Positions 18,614 through 26,095 of a stretch of DNA of 64,000 bases are shown here, in pieces (positions within the stretch are counted from its first letter, which is position 1; each line of letters begins with the position of its first letter). The notes under the pieces were generated by a model that saw nothing but the letters and a program-made list of their open reading frames with translations, ran no database searches and was not told the origin of the DNA. This DNA is from Serratia marcescens. Lineage in GTDB: Bacteria > Pseudomonadota > Gammaproteobacteria > Enterobacterales > Enterobacteriaceae. The stretch spans positions 4,526,001 through 4,590,000 of the forward strand of contig NZ_VFMJ01000001.1 in assembly GCF_006715005.1 (NCBI RefSeq), written 5' to 3'. Position numbers and translations under genes: made by a program.

Positions 18614-18676
18614 TAAAATTTTCCCTGGTGTTGGCCAAGTGGCTACCTGATCCTTTCATAGGATCAGTTTTTTTTT
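18614..18676 (+). ncRNA. Short ArcZ-like small RNA
   Basis: A putative RNA of about 60 nt with its own promoter and a strong intrinsic terminator. Positions 18620-18635 (TTTCCCTGGTGTTGGC) are identical to the seed-bearing core of E. coli ArcZ, which base-pairs with targets such as rpoS. After the core, GGT (27-29) pairs with ACC (45-47) and GGCC (33-36) with GGCT (41-44) around AAGT (last two digits of 186xx). This keeps the ArcZ stem with changed base pairs. The terminator stem is unrelated in sequence. The size matches processed ArcZ rather than the 120-nt precursor. ArcZ proper normally lies by arcB, so this would be an extra, short paralogue. Sequence identity is to remembered ArcZ; no search was run. 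Confidence 0.65.
18647..18676 (+). terminator. Intrinsic terminator of the ArcZ-like RNA
   Basis: Perfect 7-bp stem CTGATCC/GGATCAG (18647-18653, 18661-18667) with loop TTTCATA and nine uninterrupted T. The long U-tail is typical of Hfq-dependent sRNAs. Confidence 0.93.
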
Positions 18677-18792
18677 GTATTTCCGCCAACGTCATTGCGG
18701 CCCGTATAATTCACCCCCAGGCCGCCCCCCGCTTAAATCCCTTATCAGACCTTATGGCTTATCCTGCGCCGTTGAGTGCGCCGATGGCCAAT

Positions 18793-20781
18793 TCAAAAAC
18801 GCGCACTGACGCCGACGTTATACATAAACTGCTCGCCGCTGCTCAGCCCGCCGGTTTGCGAAACGGTGGCGAAGGCCGATACCCTGTCCGTCAACGGCAT
18901 GTTGGCCCCCAGCGTGACATCCACCCAGTTTTTGTCCTGGCCCGCACTGTCGCGGGTGAACGAGGTTTGCGTCGATTTCAGGCCACCGCCGGCGCGGTAG
19001 ACGTCGTCGCCGAACTGATGCTGATAACTCACTTCCGCATAAGGGTTAAACACGCCGAATTGCGTATCCAGCCGCCAACCCAGCGCGCCGATCTGCGAGT
19101 GATAGGTTTGATCGTTGAAGCGCATGGCGGTGCTGTCATCGCCGTCTTCACCGTAGCCGGAAACGCGGCTGTAATCCCAGGCGAACTGCGCGACCGGCCC
19201 GGTGGTCAGGTAAGAGGCGATCGGGAAGTCATAGCCGGCGGTCACGCGCGCGCCCCACTGCTTGCCGGTGGTCGAACCGGTTTCGGTACGCGTCAGCGGC
19301 CCCAGCCGCATGCTGCGGCGGATGTCGTCATAATCCATCGTCGCATAGTGCAGATCGGCGTTGACCCAACCGTGCTCGAACAGCGCCAGCGAACTGAAGG
19401 CCGACAGCAGCAGCCCGCGCGCCTTGTAATCAAAGCGGCTGGAAGGATGCTGATCGTCGTTGGAACCAGCGATCAACGCACCGATCAACCAGCCGTCGGT
19501 CAGCTGATAGTCCACCCCGACGGTCAGGTTGTGGGTGGTGGCGTTGCCGTCCCCCGCCGCCCGATTATCAGCATAGTCGTAGTGCTGGCCGGCGTAACCG
19601 CCGAACACGCCCAGCGATCCCTGCGGGTTGTCGCCGTTGCGCAGCTGCTGGAAGCGGCTGTCGAGCGTAGCGCGGCTGTCGCGCGCCATCGCCGCCGTCG
19701 CCTGATTCAGCGCCACCACCTGCGCAGGGCCATCCAACACCGCCTGGATATAATCCGCAATCAGCAGGTGCGCCTGCGGGCTGGGGTGGAAGTGATCGGA
19801 GAACAGATAGGATTGGCTGGCATCGAAGCCGGGCATATCGGAACGGCAAACCGCCGAGGAAACGCCCGGCGGGCAGGCCATCCCGGCGGTGTTGGCGAAG
19901 CCGAACTGTGCCGGATTGGCGATCGCTTCGGCGAACAGCTTGTTGACGTCCACCCGCACGATATTGCCGCTGCCCTGCGCCAGCAGACGGTCTTCACTTT
20001 GATTATAGAAATCGGTCAGCTGGGCGGCCTGCGCGCTCAGGCTGTCATACGCCGCGATAAGCTGCGCGGCGATCGCCTGCTGTACCTGAGGAATGGCGCT
20101 GCCCTGCTTCGCCGCGGCGGCCAACGCCGCGTGGATCGCCTGCGTGCGTGACGCGTTGTCCGGCGTCGCCACCGAATTGAGCGTGGCATAGGCCGCCTGG
20201 ATCGCCGCCCCCTGCACCGGCGACAGCGCCTGTTGAATGATCAATTCCATCAGCTGCGGCGTGGAGCCGATGTTCGGCACCGTTGGCACGATCACCGTGC
20301 CGGCGCCGGCGTTCAACAGCGAATGCACCTGCGCAGCGGCGGCCGCGGCGCTGTTATAGGCCACGCCGGGCGCGGTAGCGGCATTCAGCGCCGCCGCCGC
20401 CAGATCGTTGCCGCCGATCCAATGAATATACAGCCCGTCGCCGTCGGCCTGGCCGTTGACCCGGTTCAGGTAGCGCTGCACCTGATCCTGGGTGTTGTCG
20501 ACCGGGTTCAAGCCCGGCACCGCCACGGCACCGCCGGCGGCGTAGTTTTCACCGCCGTTGTCCGAAGCCACCAGCGCCGCCCCGATGCGTTGCGCCAACG
20601 CTTCGTCGTACAGCAAGTGCTGGTTGCCGTCATAGGTGAACCGGCCGTTGTTGCCGGTATCGCTCAGGCTGTCGCCAAAGACGTACAGTTGATCGTACGC
20701 CTGAGCCGGTAGGGTCACACTGCAAAGTAGCGCCACTGCAAGCGCCGCCGGGCGGGGCATGCACGTTATTTTTAGAGGCAT
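18793..20781 (-). CDS. estA: GDSL-family autotransporter esterase EstA
   Basis: Cell-surface lipase/esterase (type V secretion). Signal peptide residues 1-28 (cleavage after AQA), GDSL hydrolase passenger with nucleophile S38 in FGDSLSDTG, block III residue in WIGGNDL, and the Asp/His pair in SDHFHPS near residue 330. A beta-barrel autotransporter domain takes roughly residues 390-662 and ends in phenylalanine, as outer-membrane barrels do. The start at 20781 (MPLKITCMPRP) follows AGGAG at 7 bases; the ORF extends 8 codons further without support. A long alanine-rich helical insert lies near residues 140-300. Related EstA proteins affect motility, biofilm and rhamnolipid production in Pseudomonas. 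Confidence 0.93.
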   Translation of the reverse strand: MPLKITCMPRPAALAVALLCSVTLPAQAYDQLYVFGDSLSDTGNNGRFTYDGNQHLLYDEALAQRIGAALVASDNGGENYAAGGAVAVPGLNPVDNTQDQVQRYLNRVNGQADGDGLYIHWIGGNDLAAAALNAATAPGVAYNSAAAAAAQVHSLLNAGAGTVIVPTVPNIGSTPQLMELIIQQALSPVQGAAIQAAYATLNSVATPDNASRTQAIHAALAAAAKQGSAIPQVQQAIAAQLIAAYDSLSAQAAQLTDFYNQSEDRLLAQGSGNIVRVDVNKLFAEAIANPAQFGFANTAGMACPPGVSSAVCRSDMPGFDASQSYLFSDHFHPSPQAHLLIADYIQAVLDGPAQVVALNQATAAMARDSRATLDSRFQQLRNGDNPQGSLGVFGGYAGQHYDYADNRAAGDGNATTHNLTVGVDYQLTDGWLIGALIAGSNDDQHPSSRFDYKARGLLLSAFSSLALFEHGWVNADLHYATMDYDDIRRSMRLGPLTRTETGSTTGKQWGARVTAGYDFPIASYLTTGPVAQFAWDYSRVSGYGEDGDDSTAMRFNDQTYHSQIGALGWRLDTQFGVFNPYAEVSYQHQFGDDVYRAGGGLKSTQTSFTRDSAGQDKNWVDVTLGANMPLTDRVSAFATVSQTGGLSSGEQFMYNVGVSARF

Positions 20782-20977
20782 GAATCGACTCCTGAGAGCC
20801 TGCAAATGAAGGCAATGTCGTTTTTATCGTTGACCGGTTTTCCACCGGCCATGTAGTAACTATTGTCGGCTTTTTCGTCACGTCAAGCGGGCTGATGACA
20901 AAACAATCAGAGGCTTGCCAAGTTCGGCGCTTCGAGCGATGATTACTGTTCATAAACACAGCATAAGGACAGTCAGG

Positions 20978-21544
20978 ATGGCAGACGAACGTTGCGGTTG
21001 GGTGACGGCCGATCCGTTGTATCTCGAGTATCACGACAAGGAATGGGGCGCGCCCACCACCGACGCGCGCGAGCTGTTTGAAATGCTGTGCCTGGAGGGG
21101 CAGCAGGCCGGCCTTTCCTGGATCACCGTCCTGAAAAAGCGCGAGAACTACCGTCGCGCTTTCCATGGTTTCGATCCGCAGCGGGTCGCCGCCATGACCG
21201 AGCAGGACGTGGAAACCCTGCTGCAGGACAGCGGCATCATCCGCCACCGCGGCAAAATAGAAGCCATCATCACCAACGCCAAAGCCTACCTGGCGATGGA
21301 GGCGGCCGGCGAGAATTTCGTTACCTTCATTTGGGACTTCGTCGGCGGCCGGCCACAGCTCAACCGCTGGCAGGCGCTGAGCCAGGTGCCGGCCAAAACC
21401 GAGCAGTCCGACGCCATGTCCAAAGCGTTGAAAAAGCGCGGCTTCAAGTTTATCGGCTCCACTATCTGTTACGCCTTCATGCAGGCCAGCGGGCTGGTGA
21501 ACGATCATCTCACGGGGTGCATGTGCTACCCAAAGCCACGGTGA
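20978..21544 (+). CDS. tag: DNA-3-methyladenine glycosylase I
   Basis: Constitutive base-excision glycosylase removing 3-methyladenine. 188 residues (187 in E. coli). The zinc-binding and base-pocket elements are visible: N-terminal C-W motif (ERCGWV), the DKEWG segment, LEGQQAGLSW, and the C-terminal HLTGCMCY. The start at 20978 follows AAGGA. Its stop overlaps the GTG start of yiaC, giving translational coupling as in the E. coli tag-yiaC neighbourhood. Confidence 0.97.
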   Translation: MADERCGWVTADPLYLEYHDKEWGAPTTDARELFEMLCLEGQQAGLSWITVLKKRENYRRAFHGFDPQRVAAMTEQDVETLLQDSGIIRHRGKIEAIITNAKAYLAMEAAGENFVTFIWDFVGGRPQLNRWQALSQVPAKTEQSDAMSKALKKRGFKFIGSTICYAFMQASGLVNDHLTGCMCYPKPR

Positions 21545-21993
21545 TCCACCCCTGTGGCCCGGAGGATATCGAACGGCTGATGGCGCTGTGGCTGCCCAGC
21601 ACCATCGCCGCCCATCCGTTCGTGGCGGAAAAATACTGGCGTGAGAGCGCCGCGCTGGTGCGGGAGAACTACCTGCCGCGCGCGCAAAGCTGGGCCTGCT
21701 GGCATAACGACGAGATCGTCGGCTTTATCAGCGTGCTGGACGAGCAGTTCATCGGCGCGCTGTTTGTCGATCGGGCGTTTCACGGCCGCGGCGTCGCCCA
21801 GGCGCTGATGACGCACGTGCAGCAGCGCTACCGCCGGCTCAGCCTGGAGGTGTACCAACAGAACCTGCGCGCCTGCGCGTTCTACCACAAGCACGGCTTT
21901 CAGATAACGCAGCGCCTGTTCAATGATGAAACCCAGGCCTATACGCTGATCATGAACTGGCCGGCAATCGAAAATTCAAACGGTTACGGTTAA
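21541..21993 (+). CDS. yiaC: GNAT-family N-acetyltransferase (YiaC-like)
   Basis: A 150-residue acetyltransferase; E. coli YiaC is a protein lysine acetyltransferase of 146 residues. The acetyl-CoA loop is visible (VDRAFHGRGVAQALMTHV), followed by LEVYQQNLRACAFYHKHGF. The start is taken as GTG at 21541 because the E. coli N-terminus aligns there (MI.. followed by the E..LW segment) and because it forms the GTGA overlap with the tag stop. The much longer frame running back through tag is a shadow. Confidence 0.85.
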   Translation: MIHPCGPEDIERLMALWLPSTIAAHPFVAEKYWRESAALVRENYLPRAQSWACWHNDEIVGFISVLDEQFIGALFVDRAFHGRGVAQALMTHVQQRYRRLSLEVYQQNLRACAFYHKHGFQITQRLFNDETQAYTLIMNWPAIENSNGYG

Positions 21994-22241
21994 AAAAGGG
22001 GCATTCGCACCCTCGCGGCGCGCAATTAGGAATCCGCTGCATGGCGTCGCCCGGCGTTTTGTCGCATAACTCCCCCCGGCACTTCCCCGCGCTCATCATT
22101 TGTCACGTTTTTCTCCGGAACTGCCGGCGAGTCAACGCGTCATAGTAGCGCGGTGATGCGGGCCCCACCTGCGTCGCCTATTTTTTGCGCCCCCGTTTTG
22201 GGCAGGCGCGTACAGATTTTGATGCCATTAAGGACAAGAAC

Positions 22242-22904
22242 ATGAAAAAACGCATTGCAATTATTGCCGGTGCCGTGAGCGTAGCGCTCACGCTGTCGGC
22301 CTGTACCACTAACCCATACACCGGCGAATCCGAAGTCGGCAAATCCGGCATCGGCGCAGGCCTCGGGGCCGCACTGGGCGCCGGCGTCGGCGTGCTGTCC
22401 TCTTCCAAGAAAGATCGCGGCAAGGGCGCGCTGATCGGCGCGGCGGCCGGTGCGGCACTGGGCGGCGGCGCAGGTTATTACATGGACGTGCAGGAAGCCA
22501 AACTGCGCGACAAGATGAAAGGCACCGGCGTCAGCGTCACCCGCCAGGGCGACAACATCGTGCTGAACATGCCGAACAACGTGACCTTCGACAGCAGCAG
22601 CGCCACGCTGAAACCGGCGGGCGCCAACACCCTGACCGGCGTCGCCATGGTGCTGAAAGAGTATCCGAAAACCGCGGTCAACGTGGTCGGCTACACCGAC
22701 AGCACCGGCTCCCGTTCGCTCAACATGAACCTGTCGCAGCAGCGCGCCGACGGCGTAGCCAGCGCGCTGATCACCCAAGGCGTGGCGGCGAACCGTATCC
22801 GCGCCACCGGTGCCGGTCCGGACAACCCGATCGCCTCCAACAGCACCGCGGACGGCAAGGCGCAGAACCGCCGCGTGGAGATCACCCTCAGCCCGCTGCA
22901 GTAA
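22242..22904 (+). CDS. yiaD: OmpA-family outer-membrane lipoprotein
   Basis: A 220-residue lipoprotein with lipobox LSAC (C21), two glycine-zipper segments (about residues 35-85), then an OmpA-like peptidoglycan-binding domain (about 110-220) with NVVGYTDSTGSRSLNMNLSQ and NRRVEI. E. coli YiaD (219 residues) is a multicopy suppressor of bamB loss. The start follows AAGGAC. A GC-rich hairpin without a U-tract (22911-22933) follows. Confidence 0.95.
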   Translation: MKKRIAIIAGAVSVALTLSACTTNPYTGESEVGKSGIGAGLGAALGAGVGVLSSSKKDRGKGALIGAAAGAALGGGAGYYMDVQEAKLRDKMKGTGVSVTRQGDNIVLNMPNNVTFDSSSATLKPAGANTLTGVAMVLKEYPKTAVNVVGYTDSTGSRSLNMNLSQQRADGVASALITQGVAANRIRATGAGPDNPIASNSTADGKAQNRRVEITLSPLQ

Positions 22905-22910
22905 TTCCGT

Positions 22911-22933
22911 GCGGGGCGCCACCGGTGCCCCGC
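22911..22933. other. GC hairpin after yiaD
   Basis: 10-bp stem (22911-22920 with 22924-22933, one G-U) and loop ACC, 7 bp after the yiaD stop. The U-tract is missing, so a terminator role is uncertain. Confidence 0.45.
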
Positions 22934-23028
22934 CGCTTCCTCCCGACTTTCTCCTTATCCTTCAACATTCCCGCTCGCACATCGGGTATGGTAGTCTCCT
23001 TGGCAATTAACCGCAGGAGGGATCGGCT

Positions 23029-24063
23029 GTGAGCACAGGCAAGGCAACGCGCGCCTCAGGACGCGCCACCATCAGCGATGTGGCCAGCATCGCCAAAACC
23101 GGCAAGACCAGCGTGTCGCGCTATCTGAATGGTGAACAGCACCTGCTTTCCGACGATCTCAAACAGCGCATCGAACAGGCTATCCAGCAGCTCGACTACC
23201 GGCCAAGCCAGATGGCGCGCAGCCTGAAGGGCGGCCAGACCCGCCTGATCGGCCTGATCCTCGCCGATATCACCAACCCCTATTCGGTGGACGTGATGCG
23301 CGGCATCGAGGCCGCCTGCCGCCAACACGGCTTTACCCTGCTGGTGTGTAATACCAACAACGAAGTCAATCAGGAGCAGCACTACCTGCAGTTGCTCAGC
23401 AGTTACCGGGTGGAAGGCATCGTGGTCAACGCGGTCGGCATGCGCGAGGAAGCGTTATCCACGCTGCAACAGTCGATGCTGCCGATGGTGCTTATCGACC
23501 GAAAAATCCCCGACTTCGCCTGCGACGTGGTGGGCCTGAACAACCGCGAAGCCGCCACCGTCGCCACCGAACACCTGCTGCAACAAGGTTTCGAAGCGAT
23601 CCTGTTCCTCAGCGAGCCGCTCGGTACGGTCAATACCCGTCTCGAACGCCTGCACGCTTTCAGACATACCATGGCGCAGCACCCCGCGCTGTTGGCGGAG
23701 CAGGCCGAAACGCCGCTCAACGATCGGCAGAAGCTGGAGCAGGTGCTGAGCGATTTCAGCGGCCGCCATCGCGGCATGCGCAAAGCGGTGATCTCCGCCA
23801 ACGGCGCCCTGACGCTGCAGGTAGCGCGCGCCATGCGTCGGCTCGGCATCCAGTGGGGCAACGACATCGGCCTGCTGGGCTTTGACGAGCTGGAGTGGGC
23901 GGAGCTGGCGGGCGTCGGCATCACCACGCTGAAACAGCCTACCTACCAAATGGGGCACGCGGCGCTGGAGCGGCTGGTGCAGCGCATTCAGGGCCTGGCT
24001 GCCCCCAGCGGTGAGCAGATGTTCTCCGGCGAGCTGATCGTCCGCGGCTCCACCACCCGCTAA
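23029..24063 (+). CDS. ptxS: LacI-family repressor of 2-ketogluconate genes (PtxS-like)
   Basis: A 344-residue regulator. LacI helix-turn-helix at about residues 13-35 (ATISDVASIAKTGKTSVSRYLNG), hinge near RPSQMARSLKGG, then a periplasmic-binding-protein-like sensor domain. The start is GTG with GCAGGAGG 8 bases upstream. It sits directly before kguE-kguK-kguT, and the palindrome in front of kguE closely matches the known PtxS operator, so it is called PtxS by family and context. The effector is expected to be 2-ketogluconate. Confidence 0.82.
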   Translation: MSTGKATRASGRATISDVASIAKTGKTSVSRYLNGEQHLLSDDLKQRIEQAIQQLDYRPSQMARSLKGGQTRLIGLILADITNPYSVDVMRGIEAACRQHGFTLLVCNTNNEVNQEQHYLQLLSSYRVEGIVVNAVGMREEALSTLQQSMLPMVLIDRKIPDFACDVVGLNNREAATVATEHLLQQGFEAILFLSEPLGTVNTRLERLHAFRHTMAQHPALLAEQAETPLNDRQKLEQVLSDFSGRHRGMRKAVISANGALTLQVARAMRRLGIQWGNDIGLLGFDELEWAELAGVGITTLKQPTYQMGHAALERLVQRIQGLAAPSGEQMFSGELIVRGSTTR

Positions 24064-24122
24064 CCCGCCTTTTCCGGGGCCGTTGACCGCCCCGCCCTCA
24101 TCGGCTGTTTTTTGCTCAGCTT

Positions 24123-24138
24123 CGTGATTGCGATCATA
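24123..24138. promoter_or_regulatory. Candidate CRP site upstream of kguE
   Basis: CGTGA-N6-TCATA keeps 8 of 10 consensus positions. It lies 33 bp before the centre of the PtxS-like operator, a layout that would suit CRP activation with PtxS repression. The promoter itself is not clear. Confidence 0.4.
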
Positions 24139-24162
24139 TTTTTACACTCTGTCGCTTTCTAC

Positions 24163-24176
24163 TGGAACCGGTTCCA
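24163..24176. promoter_or_regulatory. PtxS-like operator
   Basis: The perfect 14-bp palindrome TGGAACCGGTTCCA differs at two symmetric positions from the Pseudomonas PtxS site TGAAACCGGTTTCA. It has the central CG and symmetry typical of LacI-family operators and lies 54 bp before kguE. Confidence 0.82.
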
Positions 24177-24229
24177 TTTAACGTACCTGTAACAGCAGCG
24201 GCGGCGACAATGCCGCCTCAGGAGTCAAA

Positions 24230-24982
24230 ATGAAACCAGAAATCATCGTGGTCACCGGCGCCTACGGCACCGAGACCGTCAAACAACACGGCGGCCAGCG
24301 CGCGCTGTTGCCCATCATTGCCGGTGCAGGCGCCGACGGGGTGGAGATCCGCCGCGAACTGTTCACCGCCGGCGAACTGGACAGCCTGCCGGCCCTGGCG
24401 CAAGAGATCGATCGCCAGCAGCTGTTCGCCGTCTACTCCGCCCCTGAGGCGCTGTTCACCCCGCAACATACGCTGAACCCTAACCTGCCGACGCTGCTGG
24501 CGGAAGCGCAGGCGCTGAACGCGCGCCGGTTGAAGCTGTCCCTCGGCCATTTCCGCCCTGGCTTCGATTTTACCGAGCTGAAAGTGGCGCTGGAGCAGCA
24601 CCCGGTCAAACTGGTGGTCGAAAACGATCAGACGCCGGACTGCGGCATTTTGTCGATGTTGAACGCCTTTTTCCACGCCGCGGAAGATAGCCACCTGCCG
24701 GTCAGCATGACCTTCGATATGGCCAACTGGCTGTGGGTGGGGCAAGACGCCTTCGCCGCCGCCGAACGCCTGGCCCGCCACGTCGGTTACGTGCACGTCA
24801 AAGCCGCCACCCAAGGCCCGCGCGGCTGGCGCGCCATCGCGCTGGACGATACCGACGGCAGCTGGCGCGACCTGCTGGCCCGCCTGCCGCACGATGCGCC
24901 GCGCGGTATCGAATTCCCGTTGCAGGGCGATGATCTGGAAGCCGTCACCCGCCATTACGTCAATATTTTGCGTGCGGAGTAA
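24230..24982 (+). CDS. kguE: Sugar phosphate isomerase/epimerase (KguE)
   Basis: A 250-residue AP-endonuclease-2-type TIM-barrel protein. Landmarks are LSLGHFRPGFDF, the metal-site acid in VVENDQTPD, and HVKAAT. KguE stands first in Pseudomonas kgu operons, but its reaction is not well defined. AGGAG is spaced 5 bases from the ATG. The kguK start follows after 4 bases, so the two are coupled. Confidence 0.82.
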   Translation: MKPEIIVVTGAYGTETVKQHGGQRALLPIIAGAGADGVEIRRELFTAGELDSLPALAQEIDRQQLFAVYSAPEALFTPQHTLNPNLPTLLAEAQALNARRLKLSLGHFRPGFDFTELKVALEQHPVKLVVENDQTPDCGILSMLNAFFHAAEDSHLPVSMTFDMANWLWVGQDAFAAAERLARHVGYVHVKAATQGPRGWRAIALDDTDGSWRDLLARLPHDAPRGIEFPLQGDDLEAVTRHYVNILRAE

Positions 24983-24986
24983 CCCC

Positions 24987-25955
24987 ATGATGACAACGTT
25001 AACGGCAACGACGGCGCAGCAGGCGCCCCTGGATGTGGTCACGCTGGGTGAAGCCATGGCGATGTTCGTGGCGGCGCAAACCGGCGATTTGGCGGAGGTC
25101 GAAACCTTCACCAAACGCATCGCCGGCGCCGAACTGAACGTGGCGATCGGCCTGGCGCGTCTGGGCATGAACGTCGGCTGGGTCAGCCGCGTCGGCAACG
25201 ATTCGTTCGGCCGCTTCACCCTGCAGCAGCTGAAAAAAGAAGGCATCAATTACCGCCAGGTGACGGTCGACGGCCACTATCCGACCGGCTTTCAGGTGAA
25301 ATCGAAAACCACCGATGGTACCGATCCCAGCGTGGAATACTTTCGCAAAGGCTCGGCGGCCAGCCACCTGTCGGTCGCCGATTTCGACCGTGAGTATTTC
25401 GGTTCAGCACGGCACCTGCACCTGAGCGGCGTGGCGGCAGCGCTGTCCAGCGAATCGCTGGCGCTGTGCCACCATGCGGCGCGCGAGATGCGCGCCATGG
25501 GCAAAACCATTTCGTTCGACCCCAATCTGCGCCCGGTGCTGTGGCCCAGCCGCGAGGTGATGATCGAACAGCTGAACCAGCTGGCGTTCGCCGCCGACTG
25601 GGTGCTACCGGGGCTGAAAGAGGGGCAGATCCTCACCGGCCAGTCGACGCCGGAAGGCATCGCCGATTTCTATCTGGAGCGCGGCGTGCAGGCGGTGATC
25701 ATCAAAACCGGCCCGGACGGTGCCTGGTTTAAAACCGCCGCCGGCGACAAGGCGGCGGTGGCGGCGGTCAGGGTCGACAACGTGGTGGATACCGTCGGTG
25801 CCGGTGATGGCTTTGCCGTTGGCACCCTCAGCGCCCTGTTGGAAGGTAAAACGCTGATACAGGCGGTGCAGCGCGGCAATAAGATCGGCTCGCTGGCGAT
25901 CCAGGCCATCGGCGACAGCGAAGGCCTGCCGACCCGTGCGGCATTGGCCGAATAA
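24987..25955 (+). CDS. kguK: 2-ketogluconate kinase (PfkB family)
   Basis: Predicted to phosphorylate 2-ketogluconate to 2-keto-6-phosphogluconate in the cytoplasm. 322 residues with the PfkB N-terminal glycine motif (GAELNVAIGLARLGMNVGWV) and the C-terminal DTVGAGDGFAVG with the catalytic Asp. Two adjacent ATGs (24987, 24990) are possible starts; GCGGAG at 24974-24979 overlaps the kguE stop. Other 2-keto-sugar kinases (KdgK) are close relatives, and the kgu context decides the call. Confidence 0.82.
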   Translation: MMTTLTATTAQQAPLDVVTLGEAMAMFVAAQTGDLAEVETFTKRIAGAELNVAIGLARLGMNVGWVSRVGNDSFGRFTLQQLKKEGINYRQVTVDGHYPTGFQVKSKTTDGTDPSVEYFRKGSAASHLSVADFDREYFGSARHLHLSGVAAALSSESLALCHHAAREMRAMGKTISFDPNLRPVLWPSREVMIEQLNQLAFAADWVLPGLKEGQILTGQSTPEGIADFYLERGVQAVIIKTGPDGAWFKTAAGDKAAVAAVRVDNVVDTVGAGDGFAVGTLSALLEGKTLIQAVQRGNKIGSLAIQAIGDSEGLPTRAALAE

Positions 25956-26022
25956 CAATAAAAAAAACGACTTCTCCGCATGACGTCAGCCTCTGGCCCT
26001 ACAACCGGGACGCGTCGGGAGA

Positions 26023-26072
26023 GCATCTGCCCCTTCCTCTTTCACGCCCAGCGTGCCGGGCGAAGGGGATGC
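26023..26072 (+). other. Intercistronic stem-loop between kguK and kguT
   Basis: Outer arms GCATC...CCCTTC and GAAGGGGATGC pair over 11 bp with a 3-nt bulge; an inner GCCC/GGGC hairpin lies in the loop. It ends 11 bp before the kguT ribosome site. It may adjust transporter expression or mRNA decay. Confidence 0.45.
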
Positions 26073-26095
26073 AACACCACTGAAGGATACTGAAC

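Larger units (their letters stand above)
18047..18792. other. glyQ-estA intergenic region
   Basis: A 746-bp gap. The first 100 bp are the glyQ leader and promoter. 18140-18240 is GC-rich with nothing recognised. 18240-18560 is clearly AT-rich with no convincing frame or terminator. 18581-18676 holds a promoter and a short terminated RNA, and the rest leads to the estA 3' end. Confidence 0.6.

Noticed and set aside
18626-18653. Possible tRNA fragment (GGCC-AAGT-GGCT resembles a D-arm)
   Set aside because: No acceptor stem, anticodon arm or T-arm around it; the segment is better explained as the ArcZ-type stem before a terminator.
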